64,000 bases of DNA from Candidatus Acididesulfobacter guangdongensis (GTDB lineage: Bacteria; SZUA-79; Acidulodesulfobacterales; Acidulodesulfobacteraceae). The translations under genes were made by a program, and so were the position numbers. The DNA lies in NCBI GenBank assembly GCA_004195045.1, contig SGBC01000003.1, positions 1 through 64,000 on the forward strand, written 5' to 3'. The notes below the pieces were generated by a model. The model did no database searches, was not told the origin of the DNA, and saw only the letters and a list, made by a program, of their open reading frames with translations. Of the stretch, positions 43,883 to 53,791 are shown in pieces. Position 1 is the stretch's first letter. Each line of letters begins with the position of its first letter.

Positions 43883-46486
43883 ATGGCTATAAATTTGCTT
43901 AAACAAATCTTTGGAACAAGTAATCAAAGAGAAATAAATAGAATAAGACCTATAATTGAACAGATAAATTCTCTTGAAGAGAAATATGCGGCTCTTACGG
44001 ACGATGATATTAAGGGCATGACCTTTAAATTCAGGGAACTTCTTAAGGATTTACCCGATGCGCAGCAGAATGAAAAATTAAATGAAATATTGCCTGATGT
44101 CTTTGCGATAGGCAGAGAAGCATGTAAAAGAGCGTTAAAAATGCGTCCTTTTGATGTTCAGCTCATAGGTGGCATCATTCTCCACCGCGGCAAGATAGCG
44201 GAAATGACGACCGGCGAAGGAAAGACCTTAGTTGCCGTTCTGCCGGTGTATCTCAACAGCCTTACTATGAGAGGCGTTCACGTTATTACGGTCAACGACT
44301 ATCTTGCCAAAAGAGATTCCGAATGGATGGGAATGGCGTATAAATTATTAGGATTAAGTGTCGGTGTAGTAACCAATGAGGTCAGCGACGAAGACCGGAA
44401 AAAGGCTTATTGCTGCGATGTTACTTATGGAACTAACAACGAATTCGGTTTTGATTATCTGAGAGATAATATGAAATATTCGCTCGACGATTATGTTCAG
44501 CGGGAATTAAATTATGTTATAGTTGACGAAGTTGATTCGGTTCTTATCGATGAAGCGAGAACGCCGCTGATAATTTCTGGAGAAGCCGAAGAAGCAACGG
44601 AAATGTATTATAAGGTAGATAAAGCGGTTTCTTTTTTAAAAGAAAATGAAGATTATACGGTTGACGAAAAGCTTAAGACTGCTATTTTAACGGAAAACGG
44701 CATTGACCTGATTGAAAAAACATTAAATATTAAAAATATTTACGACCCTAGGCATCTTGAAACGCTTCATGCCGTCAATCAGGCTCTCAGAGCCCATGCC
44801 TGTTATTCCAAAGACGTGGATTATGTGGTAAAAGATAACGAGATTGCCATTGTTGACGAATTTACCGGCAGACTTATGACCGGCAGACGTTTCGGAGAAG
44901 GTTTGCATCAGGCGATTGAGGCTAAAGAAAATCTTACCGTGCAGGGTGAAAATCAAACCCTTGCGACTATAACATTTCAAAATTTTTTCAGAATGTATAG
45001 AAAACTTGCAGGTATGACAGGAACTGCAGATACTGAAGCCGAAGAATTTAAAAAAATTTATAATCTTGACGTGGCGGTTATACCGACAAATAAGCCTATG
45101 GCAAGAAAGGATTATTCCGACCTTGTTTTTGCGACTGAAGCCGAAAAGTTTTCGGCAGTTGCTGATGAGATTACGGAATTATATAAAAAAAATCAGCCGG
45201 TTTTGATAGGTACCGTTTCAATAGAAAAGTCGGAAAAATTGGGCGCTTTGCTGAAAAAAAGAGGAATACCGCATGCTGTTTTAAATGCTAAAAATCATAT
45301 GAAAGAAGCTCAAATTATTGCTGCCGCAGGTCAGAAAAAATCGGTTACTATATCTACAAATATGGCAGGAAGAGGAACAGATATTGTTCTCGGCGAGGGC
45401 GTTACTGAACTTGGCGGTCTGCATGTTATCGGGACTGAAAGACATGAGGCGAGAAGAATAGATAATCAGCTGAGAGGACGTTCAGGAAGACAGGGCGATG
45501 TCGGGTCTTCACGGTTTTACGTTTCCCTTGAAGACGACCTCATGAGGATATTCGGTTCTGAACGGTTGTCGCCGTTTTTAGAAAAATTAGGTCTTAAAGA
45601 CGGGCAATCCATTGAACATCCTATGATATCAAAAGCAATAGAAAATGCTCAAAAGAAAGTTGAAGGTCATAATTTTGATATAAGAAAAAATTTGATTGAT
45701 TATGATAATGTAATGAATAAACAGAGGGAGATAATTTATTCCTACAGAAAAAAAATATTGCAGGCTGAAAATTCTGACGAGATGCTCGCAGAAATTATTT
45801 CCGATACCGAAACGATATTAGAAAACTATTTTGATACTTATATACCTTTAAAAGAACACAGTGAAAATTGGGATATAGACGGGCTTAAAAGTATTATAAA
45901 AGCAGAACTAGGCATTGATTTGTCATCATCATTGACTATTACTCCTGATAAAATTAACGAACTGAGAAAATTAGACAGAAAATTATTATTTGAAAAAGTT
46001 TTTCTTATGCTTAAGGAAATTCTAGAATTAAAACTTGGAGAATTTCCGGAAGATGAAGCTCTTAATATAGAAAAAGCGCTTTATTTGCAGGCTGTAGATA
46101 ATATATGGAAAGATTCGCTCACATCATTAGAGGCTTTAAAAGAAGGAATAGGTCTCAGGGGCTATGCTCAGCAAAATCCGTTAATAGAGTATCAGAGAGA
46201 GGCTTACGAGCTTTTTATTAATATGCAGATACGCATGAAAGAAGAAGCTATAAATTCAATCGCTACTATTCAAATAGAAGACGATATTACAGGAGAAGAG
46301 ATACTCGAAGGCGCCGGTTTCGGCTCAGGAAATATGATGCTGACGCACGGGAGCTTTATAGGCGAAGAAGATGAAAATACTGTTAAACAAAAACCTATAG
46401 TGAAATCTAAAAAAATAGGAAGAAATGAACCGTGTCCCTGCGGCAGCGGAAAAAAATATAAAAATTGCCACGGTAAAAATTTATAA
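43883..46486 (+). CDS. secA: Preprotein translocase ATPase SecA
   Basis: The 867-residue protein has Walker [12 protein letters not shown], motif [24 protein letters not shown], the preprotein-crosslinking region, and helicase motifs [14 protein letters not shown] and [13 protein letters not shown]. The C-terminal zinc motif is [14 protein letters not shown]. It drives secretion through SecYEG with ATP. Length is normal. The SEC-C zinc tail is intact, so SecB or ribosome contact is possible. It lies directly after pmbA and likely shares its promoter. Confidence 0.97.
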   Translation: MAINLLKQIFGTSNQREINRIRPIIEQINSLEEKYAALTDDDIKGMTFKFRELLKDLPDAQQNEKLNEILPDVFAIGREACKRALKMRPFDVQLIGGIILHRGKIAEMTTGEGKTLVAVLPVYLNSLTMRGVHVITVNDYLAKRDSEWMGMAYKLLGLSVGVVTNEVSDEDRKKAYCCDVTYGTNNEFGFDYLRDNMKYSLDDYVQRELNYVIVDEVDSVLIDEARTPLIISGEAEEATEMYYKVDKAVSFLKENEDYTVDEKLKTAILTENGIDLIEKTLNIKNIYDPRHLETLHAVNQALRAHACYSKDVDYVVKDNEIAIVDEFTGRLMTGRRFGEGLHQAIEAKENLTVQGENQTLATITFQNFFRMYRKLAGMTGTADTEAEEFKKIYNLDVAVIPTNKPMARKDYSDLVFATEAEKFSAVADEITELYKKNQPVLIGTVSIEKSEKLGALLKKRGIPHAVLNAKNHMKEAQIIAAAGQKKSVTISTNMAGRGTDIVLGEGVTELGGLHVIGTERHEARRIDNQLRGRSGRQGDVGSSRFYVSLEDDLMRIFGSERLSPFLEKLGLKDGQSIEHPMISKAIENAQKKVEGHNFDIRKNLIDYDNVMNKQREIIYSYRKKILQAENSDEMLAEIISDTETILENYFDTYIPLKEHSENWDIDGLKSIIKAELGIDLSSSLTITPDKINELRKLDRKLLFEKVFLMLKEILELKLGEFPEDEALNIEKALYLQAVDNIWKDSLTSLEALKEGIGLRGYAQQNPLIEYQREAYELFINMQIRMKEEAINSIATIQIEDDITGEEILEGAGFGSGNMMLTHGSFIGEEDENTVKQKPIVKSKKIGRNEPCPCGSGKKYKNCHGKNL

Positions 46487-46539
46487 TCAAGCATCATTAT
46501 AATTAAGATAATATAAGGCTAATTAAGATAATATAAGGC

Positions 46540-46629
46540 ATACAACTATTAATTAATTAAAAATTGGAAATATCGGATTTGGAAAATATGTATCAGTTGA
46601 GAGAATACAACTATTAATTAATTAAAAAT
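46540..46629. repeat. Two 25-bp direct repeats between secA and argJ
   Basis: ATACAACTATTAATTAATT followed by AAAAAT occurs at 46540-46564 and 46605-46629. AATTAAGATAATATAAGGC is also duplicated just upstream (from about 46501 and 46521). The 200-bp gap has no gene. Confidence 0.65.
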
Positions 46630-46689
46630 CATTATTATATTATGGAGTTAAAGCAGCTCTGTAACATATTAAAATAGATGTAAAAATTT

Positions 46690-47910
46690 ATGAAAATAGA
46701 AAATTATCTTTTTTCGGCAAAGACATCAGGATTAAAAAAAAACGGACAGCTTGATTTGGCTCTGGTTTTTTCTAATATTCCATTGAGGGTCAGCGCCGTG
46801 TTTACAAAAAACAAGATTAAAGCCGCTCCGGTAATATTGTCGAAAAAAAATTCAAAAAATATTATAAGAGCTTTAATTGTCAATTCAGGCAATGCTAACG
46901 CCTGCAACGGAACAGACGGTATTAAAGATGCTAAAAAAGTTATGTCATTAGCCGCTGAAGCTTTAAACATTAAAGAGAACAATATTCTTATATGCTCAAC
47001 AGGCGTTATCGGTGAACGATTAGATACGTCAAAGATTGAAAACAGTTTACCGGAATTAGTGAAATCACTGTCGGAAGACGGAGCCGAACAGGTAGCCAGA
47101 GCGATAATGACTACGGATACGTTTCCTAAGGTAGTTGTAAAAAATATGACCATAAATAATAAGAATTATCATATAGTGGGTATGGCAAAAGGCTCAGGTA
47201 TGATAATGCCTAATATGGCAACTATGCTTGCCTTTATTATGACTGATTTGCCGCTCTCAAAAAATTTAGGAGACGCTTTATTTAAAGAATGTGTTAAATA
47301 TTCTTTTAATTCTATAACAGTTGACGGAGATACTTCAACAAATGATACCGCTTTCTTTTTATATCCTGACGCCGATATGTATTTTGCCAATAACGACGGA
47401 CCGGCGTACGGAAGCAGCGCTTTTAAAGGTATATTAGAAAAGGATATCAATTACGATATAGTAAAATATTCGGTAGGAGAAGTATGTTTAAGCCTCGCAA
47501 AGATGATCGCGGAAGACGGAGAAGGCGCCACTAAATCCGTAACGGTTGAAGCTATCAATGCTTACAGCGAATCATCGGCGAAAAAAATAGCTTTTTCCGT
47601 TGCAAATTCCCCATTAGTCAAAACTGCTATAGCCGGAGAAGATTTAAATTGGGGCAGAATAATGATGGCAATAGGTAAAGCGGGTGCAAGAATAAAACCT
47701 AATTATGTGGATATTTATATTAATAATTTTAAAATTGTCGAAAATTCAAAGTCTTTAGGATTTATAGGCGCTGAAAATGAGAAAAAAATTATGTCCCAAA
47801 AGGAAATAAATATTAAGATCGATTTAAAATGCGGACCCTCATTTTTCAAAGTCCTTACATGCGATTTTACAAATGAATATATTAATATTAACGCATCTTA
47901 CAGGTCTTGA
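46690..47910 (+). CDS. argJ: Arginine biosynthesis protein ArgJ (ornithine acetyltransferase)
   Basis: The 406-residue proenzyme has the self-cleavage site in MPNMATMLAF before T178 and the family segments IVNSGNANACNG, GMAKGSGMI and AEDGEGATKSVTV. ArgJ moves the acetyl group from N-acetylornithine to glutamate, and bifunctional forms also use acetyl-CoA. The NAGS-type gene at 40378 could prime the cycle, so ArgJ may be monofunctional here; sequence alone does not decide. No other arg genes are in the window. Confidence 0.94.
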   Translation: MKIENYLFSAKTSGLKKNGQLDLALVFSNIPLRVSAVFTKNKIKAAPVILSKKNSKNIIRALIVNSGNANACNGTDGIKDAKKVMSLAAEALNIKENNILICSTGVIGERLDTSKIENSLPELVKSLSEDGAEQVARAIMTTDTFPKVVVKNMTINNKNYHIVGMAKGSGMIMPNMATMLAFIMTDLPLSKNLGDALFKECVKYSFNSITVDGDTSTNDTAFFLYPDADMYFANNDGPAYGSSAFKGILEKDINYDIVKYSVGEVCLSLAKMIAEDGEGATKSVTVEAINAYSESSAKKIAFSVANSPLVKTAIAGEDLNWGRIMMAIGKAGARIKPNYVDIYINNFKIVENSKSLGFIGAENEKKIMSQKEINIKIDLKCGPSFFKVLTCDFTNEYININASYRS

Positions 47911-48042
47911 GCGTCTTAAAGAACATGGCTGAAAATAGCAGACCATTCGTATTCGTTATTTATCAATTAGTTATGGGTTAGTTTTATAACCGGATTGTCT
48001 ATAAGATAGTCCGCGTATGGCGGTTATTCACATTTTGTTCCT

Positions 48043-48759
48043 ATGAAAATTCCTGTATTATATTATCATAAAATAGATTATCCTAAAAGCACTGCGATAT
48101 TAAAAGGTCTGTATGTTAAACCCGAACAGTTTAAATTGCAGATGAAAGTTTTGAAAATTTTGGGATATCGGACTATTACCCCCTATGAGCTTCTTTTATT
48201 TACCAAAGGTCATAGATTGCCTTTCAAGAAACCTATTTTAATAACATTTGACGACGGTTATAAAAATAATTATACGTATGCTTATCCTATTTTAAAAGCC
48301 TTTGGTTTTACAGCTACTGTATTTATAAGTTCAGGATGTATAGGGAAAACAAATGCTATTATGGAAAAAAACGGAAAAGAAAATCAGGCTGAAGATTTTT
48401 TAGATAAAAAAAATATTATTGAAATGTCCAAAAACGGTATTACAATAGCTTCTCATGGCATAAATCATTATTTTCTTAATGAGTTGACCGATGACGGAGT
48501 GCTTGCAGGAGAGCTTTTAGCTTCCAAAGCAATACTTGAAGATTTAACAGGAAAAAAAATAGATTTTTTTTCATATCCCTACGGAGCTTACAATGCAAAA
48601 GTTATGAGGGAGACAAAAAACGCCGGCTATAAAGGAGCATTTACCACAAATAAAGGTAAAATTGCGGTTGGAGATAATTCATATGAATTAAAAAGAATAT
48701 CTGTAAACGGTCATAATACAATTTTTAATTTTTTATACAAGATAATTTTCATGTATTGA
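48043..48759 (+). CDS. Polysaccharide deacetylase (NodB domain)
   Basis: The 238-residue protein begins KIPVLYYHKIDYP and has NodB motif 1 ITFDDGYKNNY (Asp-Asp), motif 2 ASHGINHYFLNEL (the His ligands), then FSYPYGAYN with the substrate-groove Arg region KRISVNG. It would remove acetyl groups from N-acetylated glycans. No signal peptide or membrane segment is visible at the N-terminus, which is unusual for enzymes acting on the cell wall or an exopolysaccharide. It is alone. Confidence 0.85.
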   Translation: MKIPVLYYHKIDYPKSTAILKGLYVKPEQFKLQMKVLKILGYRTITPYELLLFTKGHRLPFKKPILITFDDGYKNNYTYAYPILKAFGFTATVFISSGCIGKTNAIMEKNGKENQAEDFLDKKNIIEMSKNGITIASHGINHYFLNELTDDGVLAGELLASKAILEDLTGKKIDFFSYPYGAYNAKVMRETKNAGYKGAFTTNKGKIAVGDNSYELKRISVNGHNTIFNFLYKIIFMY

Positions 48760-48834
48760 TTGTATTAATAAAATAGCTATAAACCGCAGTCATAAAACCG
48801 TTGCAGTAAGATATAATACAATTTTTAGATATAA

Positions 48835-48955
48835 GGAAAAGGTGTCAGATTTTATTTTTTTGCATATGGTGTAGTTCAATTAACAAAGAAAATATTTGCA
48901 AAAAAAATTAATCTGACACCTTTTCCGAGTGGATAACTTTCTATTACAGGATTAA
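48835..48955. repeat. Dispersed palindromic element, copy 5
   Basis: The inner arms GGAAAAGGTGTCAGAT (48835-48850) and its complement (ending 48926) enclose about 60 nt nearly identical to copy 1, including TTTTGCATATGG and TTCAATTAACAAAG. The right outer arm TTTCTATTACAGGATTAA follows. The left outer arm is missing. Confidence 0.8.
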
Positions 48956-49055
48956 AGACGAGATAATTTTCTTGCATTAATTCAATAAAAATGATAAAAG
49001 ATTATGTTTAGGTAAAAAAAAATTCAAATAAACCGTATCCGTTTATTATTTGTGC

Positions 49056-49083
49056 TTGAATTATTTTAATAAATAAATATAAA
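49056..49083 (+). promoter_or_regulatory. Candidate promoter of rpsB-tsf-pyrH
   Basis: TTGAAT (49056-49061) and TATAAA (49078-49083) are separated by 16 bp, about 30 bp before the rpsB ATG. In such AT-rich DNA chance matches are common. Confidence 0.35.
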
Positions 49084-49113
49084 CGGAGAGAACAAAGCAC
49101 AAAGGAGAAAAAC

Positions 49114-49983
49114 ATGCCGTTTACAGTCACAATTAAGCAATTGTTAGAGTCAGGGGTTCATTTCGGACACCAGACAAAAAGATGGAACCCTAAAATGAAA
49201 CCGTATATTTACGGTGCAAGGAACGGTATTTATATTATAGATCTTCAAAATTCCCTTCCTTATTTAAAAACCGCATACGAGAAAATTGTTGAGATTACTA
49301 AAGCAGGCGGCACTGTTCTTTTTGTCGGAACAAAAAAACAGAGCGTTTCAATAATAACCGAAGAAGCTCAGAGATGCGGCATGCCGTATGTTACGGAAAG
49401 ATGGCTCGGCGGTATGCTGACCAATTTTTCTACTATTAAATATTCTATAGTAAGATTAAATGAGCTTGAAGCCTTAAAAAATTCTGAAGAATTTTCAAAA
49501 TTTACAAAAAAAGAAATGGGAAGAATGGACAGAGATATAGAAAAACTTCAAAAAGTTCTCGGCGGAATCAGGCATATGAATAAAGTGCCGGATGGACTTT
49601 TTATCGTGGACACAAACCGTGAGGAGATAGCGGTGAAGGAATCGAATAGACTTAATATCCCGATAATCGGCATGGTCGATACAAATGCCGACCCAACCCC
49701 TGTTGACTATATTATTCCAGGAAATGACGATGCGATAAGGTCTATAAAATTAATAGCCGGAATTATAGCCGATGCCGTCATAGAAGGAAAATCGATGTAT
49801 GAGGCAAAACTTAACAGAACAAAAAATTCAGAAGCTCCTATTGCCGATATTAATGAACAAACCTTTACAGGGGCAGGCAATAATGCAAATGAAGATATTG
49901 ACGTTAGCAATAACAATAAAGAAGATATGAGAGAAGTTGCAAAAGAAGCTGCAGAAATTACTGAAATTGCTGAAAATATTTAA
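49114..49983 (+). CDS. rpsB: 30S ribosomal protein S2
   Basis: The 289-residue protein contains the S2 core: KQLLESGVHFGHQTKRWNPKM, YIYGARNGIYIIDLQ, VTERWLGGMLTNFSTIK, LFIVDTNREEIAVKE and GMVDTNADPTPVDYIIPGNDDAIRSIKLI. Beyond about residue 240 is an acidic, Asn/Ala/Glu-rich extension (NNANEDIDVSNNNKEDM) not present in E. coli S2. AAAGGAG precedes the ATG. It heads the conserved rpsB-tsf-pyrH-frr order. Confidence 0.97.
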   Translation: MPFTVTIKQLLESGVHFGHQTKRWNPKMKPYIYGARNGIYIIDLQNSLPYLKTAYEKIVEITKAGGTVLFVGTKKQSVSIITEEAQRCGMPYVTERWLGGMLTNFSTIKYSIVRLNELEALKNSEEFSKFTKKEMGRMDRDIEKLQKVLGGIRHMNKVPDGLFIVDTNREEIAVKESNRLNIPIIGMVDTNADPTPVDYIIPGNDDAIRSIKLIAGIIADAVIEGKSMYEAKLNRTKNSEAPIADINEQTFTGAGNNANEDIDVSNNNKEDMREVAKEAAEITEIAENI

Positions 49984-50088
49984 TACTGCGGCTAATTTTA
50001 TGCCGGTAAAATAAAATTACCGAAGATTATATAAAGATTGTATTAAGATTATATAAAACATTATCTATCAAAACGGAGGAAAATATAA

Positions 50089-50694
50089 TTGGAAAAGTCG
50101 CTCAATGTTGACGCAGGACTTGTAAAAAATTTACGTTCCATGACCGGAGCGGGTTTTGTAGATTGTAAAAATGCTCTTGTAGAATCAAACGGAGATATTG
50201 ATAAGGCAGTTGAAGCGTTAAGAAAAAAAGGGCTTGCAAGAGCTCAAAAAAAAGCATCCAGAGAAACCAAGGAGGGATTGGTTTTTTCATATATACATGC
50301 AGGCGGACGTATAGGCGTTCTTGTAGAAATAAATTGCGAAACAGATTTTGTAGCAAGAACGGATGAATTTCACGAACTTGCGAAGAATATTTCAATGCAT
50401 ATAGCAGCTGCAAATCCTCTGTTTTTAAAAAGAGAGAACGTTTCTGCGGAGGTTATTGCAAAAGAACGCGAGATATATAAAGACCAGCTGAATACAGTGG
50501 ATAAGCCGCAAGCAGTTAAGGAAAAAATAGTAGATGGAAAATTAGATAAATATTTTCAGGAGGTATGTCTGTATGAACAGCCGTTTATAAAAGAACCTTC
50601 TAAAAACATTTCTTCCTTAGTAGATGAAAATGTAGCAAAGCTTGGAGAAAATATAATAGTTAAAAGATTTGCAAGATTTCAACTCGGAGAATAA
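50089..50694 (+). CDS. tsf: Elongation factor Ts, short form
   Basis: The 201-residue protein starts at TTG behind ACGGAGG. The EF-Ts signature is intact: LVKNLRSMTGAGFVDCKNALVESNGDIDKAVEALRKKG (two overlapping motifs) and VEINCETDFVARTDEF. EF-Ts recycles EF-Tu by GDP exchange. At about 200 residues it is the short type with a single core subdomain, as in Thermus, compared with 283 in E. coli. It ends RFQLGE and is followed by pyrH at 21 bp. Confidence 0.96.
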   Translation: MEKSLNVDAGLVKNLRSMTGAGFVDCKNALVESNGDIDKAVEALRKKGLARAQKKASRETKEGLVFSYIHAGGRIGVLVEINCETDFVARTDEFHELAKNISMHIAAANPLFLKRENVSAEVIAKEREIYKDQLNTVDKPQAVKEKIVDGKLDKYFQEVCLYEQPFIKEPSKNISSLVDENVAKLGENIIVKRFARFQLGE

Positions 50695-50715
50695 AATAAA
50701 CAGGTGAAAAAATAA

Positions 50716-51456
50716 ATGAGCAATGAACTGCCTTATCATCGTATTTTACTAAAGGTCAGCGGAGAAGCGCTTGCAGGAGACAACGGCTGCGGTATAGACC
50801 CAAAGGTAATTTTTTTTGTTTCGCAAGAAATAAAATCTGTCGTCGACCTCGGCATCGAACTTGCCGTGGTTATAGGCGGAGGCAATATATTCAGGGGATT
50901 TAGCCAGTCGTCTAAAGGGTTGGGGATAGAAAGATCTTCAGCCGATTATATGGGCATGCTTGCAACCGTTATTAATGCGCTTGCGCTGCAGGCAGGATTG
51001 GAAGATATAGGCGTTATATCAAGGGTTCAGTCCGCAATAACAATGCAGCAGGTTGCAGAACCGTATATAAGGCGGAGAGCTATAAGACATCTTGAGAAAA
51101 AAAGAGTCGTTATTTTCGGCGCTGGAACCGGCAATCCTTATTTTACGACTGATACTGCTGCATCTTTAAGGGCAATGGAAATACATGCAGATGTTATATT
51201 AAAGGCTACAAGAATTGACGGAGTTTACGATATGGACCCGCTGCTTCATAAGAATGCTCTTAAGTTTTCAAAATTATCGTACATAGATGTTTTAAACAAA
51301 AATTTGAGAGTTATGGATTCAACTTCGATTTCAATGTGTATGGATAACAATCTGCCGATTATCGTATTTAATTTATTAACGGCGGGCAATTTGCTGAATG
51401 TCGTAAAGGGAAATGAATCTATAGGGACAATTATCGCTAAAAATTTAAATAATTAA
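50716..51456 (+). CDS. pyrH: UMP kinase
   Basis: The 246-residue protein has [71 protein letters not shown] and [11 protein letters not shown], all signatures of bacterial hexameric UMP kinase. It makes UDP from UMP and is regulated by GTP and UTP in other bacteria. It lies between tsf and frr, the standard order. Confidence 0.97.
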   Translation: MSNELPYHRILLKVSGEALAGDNGCGIDPKVIFFVSQEIKSVVDLGIELAVVIGGGNIFRGFSQSSKGLGIERSSADYMGMLATVINALALQAGLEDIGVISRVQSAITMQQVAEPYIRRRAIRHLEKKRVVIFGAGTGNPYFTTDTAASLRAMEIHADVILKATRIDGVYDMDPLLHKNALKFSKLSYIDVLNKNLRVMDSTSISMCMDNNLPIIVFNLLTAGNLLNVVKGNESIGTIIAKNLNN

Positions 51457-51574
51457 ATAGTAAAACAATTTGAGACAGAAGAAACAATTAACGCATAAGA
51501 CGTTTATATTAAATTCTGACAAAAGAAGTAATTAATATTTCAGACATTTATTTTTTATTTAAAGGAATGATTCT

Positions 51575-52135
51575 ATGGACGAAAATGAATTAATTTCGGT
51601 ACTGACGAAAGATATGATTAAGGCTGTAGAAGCTTATAGGAATGAGCTTTCCAGAATTAGAACCGGCAGAGCATCGGCTGCATTAGTAGACAATGTTAAA
51701 GTTGAGTATTTTGGAGCACTGTCTCCGTTAATCCGGCTAGCAACCGTTTCTATTCCGGAAAGCAGAACTATCATGATCAATCCATATGATATAAGTTCGC
51801 TTGCAAGTATAGAGAAGGCTATACAAAAACACGATCCATCGTTAAATCCTTCAAATAACGGCAAAAGTATTACAATACTTATTCCGCAGCTTACCGAAGA
51901 AAGAAGAAGAGATATCAATAAGCAAATCAGCAAGATGTTAGAATCCATGAAGCAGGAGCTGCGCAACATCAGACGCGCTGCCAACGATAAAATAAAATCT
52001 GCCGAAAAAGAAAAAGCGATAGAAGAAGATAAATCATTTAAACTGCAGAAGAAAGTTCAGGAGATAACGGATTCTTATATAGAAGAGATAACGAAAATTA
52101 CAAAAGCTAAAGAAAAAGATATTATGGAAATTTAA
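51575..52135 (+). CDS. frr: Ribosome recycling factor
   Basis: The 186-residue protein has the RRF core: MIKAVEAYRNELSRIRTGRASAALVDNVKVEYFG, LATVSIPESRTIMINPYD, IPQLTEERRRDINKQISKM and NIRRAANDKIK. With EF-G it splits post-termination ribosomes. Length is normal. It is followed by uppS with a one-base overlap of TAA/ATG (TAATG), so translation is coupled. Confidence 0.97.
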   Translation: MDENELISVLTKDMIKAVEAYRNELSRIRTGRASAALVDNVKVEYFGALSPLIRLATVSIPESRTIMINPYDISSLASIEKAIQKHDPSLNPSNNGKSITILIPQLTEERRRDINKQISKMLESMKQELRNIRRAANDKIKSAEKEKAIEEDKSFKLQKKVQEITDSYIEEITKITKAKEKDIMEI

Positions 52136-52863
52136 TGAAAGAAAAAATTATATTTGATAATTTGCCGCGTCACATTGCAATTATAATGGACGGTAACGGA
52201 AGATGGGCGGAAAGAAGAAATTTAGACAGGATAGAAGGGCATATTAAAGGAATTGATGCACTAAGAAATATACTGAAATCCTCATTAGAATTCGGAATTA
52301 AATATCTTACGGTTTTTGCATTTTCATCAGAAAATTGGCAGAGACCAAAAAAAGAAGTAGATTCTTTAATGCACCTTCTTGAGCAGTATATTTCAAATGA
52401 ACTTCCTATGCTCATTAAAAATAAAATAAATTTTAACATTATAGGAAATATTGAAAAAATTCCCTATTCGGCTAAAAAAAATATTTTAGACGCCATAGAT
52501 AAAACATCCGGTTATAGCGATATTTTTTTAGTATTGGCTTTGAGCTACGGTGCTCGTGAAGAAATAATAAATTCTGCCGCTAAATTAGCGTTAGATTTCA
52601 AAAAAGGCAAACTCAAAAACTTAGATTCAATAAATGATGATATTTTTTCTTCCTATCTTTATACTAAAAATATCCCAGACCCTGATTTATTAATCAGAAC
52701 CGGAGGAGAAGAAAGGATATCCAATTTTTTACTTTTTCAGATAGCATATACCGAATTATATTTTACCAAAACGATGTGGCCTGATTTTGGCAGAAAAAAT
52801 CTAATATCCGCTCTTAAAAATTACGAAAAAAGGATTAGGAGATTTGGGAAAATTAAAGTTTGA
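52135..52863 (+). CDS. uppS: Undecaprenyl diphosphate synthase
   Basis: The 242-residue protein has the cis-prenyltransferase motifs: catalytic Asp in HIAIIMDGNGRWAERR, FSSENWQRPKKEV, LALSYGAREEI, and the C-terminal DLLIRTGGEERISNFLLFQIAYTELYFT. It makes the C55 lipid carrier for peptidoglycan and surface glycans, including the polyprenyl-linked system at 33.9 kb. It overlaps cdsA by 20 nt. Confidence 0.96.
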   Translation: MKEKIIFDNLPRHIAIIMDGNGRWAERRNLDRIEGHIKGIDALRNILKSSLEFGIKYLTVFAFSSENWQRPKKEVDSLMHLLEQYISNELPMLIKNKINFNIIGNIEKIPYSAKKNILDAIDKTSGYSDIFLVLALSYGAREEIINSAAKLALDFKKGKLKNLDSINDDIFSSYLYTKNIPDPDLLIRTGGEERISNFLLFQIAYTELYFTKTMWPDFGRKNLISALKNYEKRIRRFGKIKV

Positions 52864-53671
52864 TTTTAAAAGATTTATCGCCGGCATAGCATTCGGTATT
52901 TTAATTATTCTATCTATTTTTTTGCTTAACAGCGCAGGATTTTTTTTTATTTGCGCAGTATTAATTTCAATTTCTTCGTATGAATTGTTTTTGATTCAGG
53001 ATTTAAATAAACCGGATTTTTTTATCATTCCTGCCTTATTGTCTATTGTCGTAGCCTATTCAAATATTTTTTTGCCTGCAAGTTTATTTATTCCCGTTTT
53101 TTTTGCGTCATCTTTTTTATTGCTGCTGAAAAATGTTTTATTCTTTAATTCAGAAAACGGGCGCAGTATTTATTTAGATATATTTTCTATTGTCTATGCG
53201 GGCTTTTTTTTATCATTTATCGTGAAAATATTTAATTTAACTGAAGGCAGACTGCTATTGCTGCTTCTGTTCGTTATAATATGGGCTTCTGATATATTTG
53301 CGTATTATGGCGGCAGGCATTTCGGAAAACATCTTTTATATCCGTCTTTAAGTCCAAAGAAAACGGTCGAAGGCGCTATATGCGGTTTTACCGGAGCTAT
53401 CGGCGCAGCAATTATTTTTAAAATTTTAGCAGGTAATAATTTTGAACAGGCAAATATTTTAATATATATTTTTATTGCCGGAATGGCTGCCATTGCCGGA
53501 ATGTTCGGCGATTTAGCCGAGTCTCTCATTAAAAGAATTGCCGGTAAAAAAGATTCAGGACGTATTATCCCGGGTCACGGCGGCATACTTGACAGGATAG
53601 ACAGTTTAATTTTATCAGCGCCTGTTTTTTATTATATGGTTTTTTATCTTACTTTAACTAACAATAAATAG
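52844..53671 (+). CDS. cdsA: Phosphatidate cytidylyltransferase
   Basis: The 275-residue protein has about eight membrane segments. The C-terminal signature region reads DIFAYYGGRHFGKH, SPKKTVEGAICGFTGA, then GMFGDLAESLIKRIAGKKDSGRIIPGHGGILDRIDSL. It makes CDP-diacylglycerol for phospholipids. It starts at TTG (52844) behind TTAGGAGA inside the uppS coding end. Confidence 0.95.
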   Translation: MGKLKFDFKRFIAGIAFGILIILSIFLLNSAGFFFICAVLISISSYELFLIQDLNKPDFFIIPALLSIVVAYSNIFLPASLFIPVFFASSFLLLLKNVLFFNSENGRSIYLDIFSIVYAGFFLSFIVKIFNLTEGRLLLLLLFVIIWASDIFAYYGGRHFGKHLLYPSLSPKKTVEGAICGFTGAIGAAIIFKILAGNNFEQANILIYIFIAGMAAIAGMFGDLAESLIKRIAGKKDSGRIIPGHGGILDRIDSLILSAPVFYYMVFYLTLTNNK

Positions 53672-53791
53672 CACTAAGCAATAATAGATAGATAGATATG
53701 ATATGAATATGATATGACAGATATGATATATATGGATAGGGAATAAAACAATCAAACAACAATAATTAAAATAAAACGGAATTTAACGGCA

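Larger units (their letters stand above)
48760..49113. other. 354-bp intergenic region before rpsB
   Basis: It contains palindromic element copy 5 (48835-48955), the rpsB promoter candidate (49056-49083) and nothing else recognisable. No conserved S2 leader structure is apparent to me. Confidence 0.5.
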
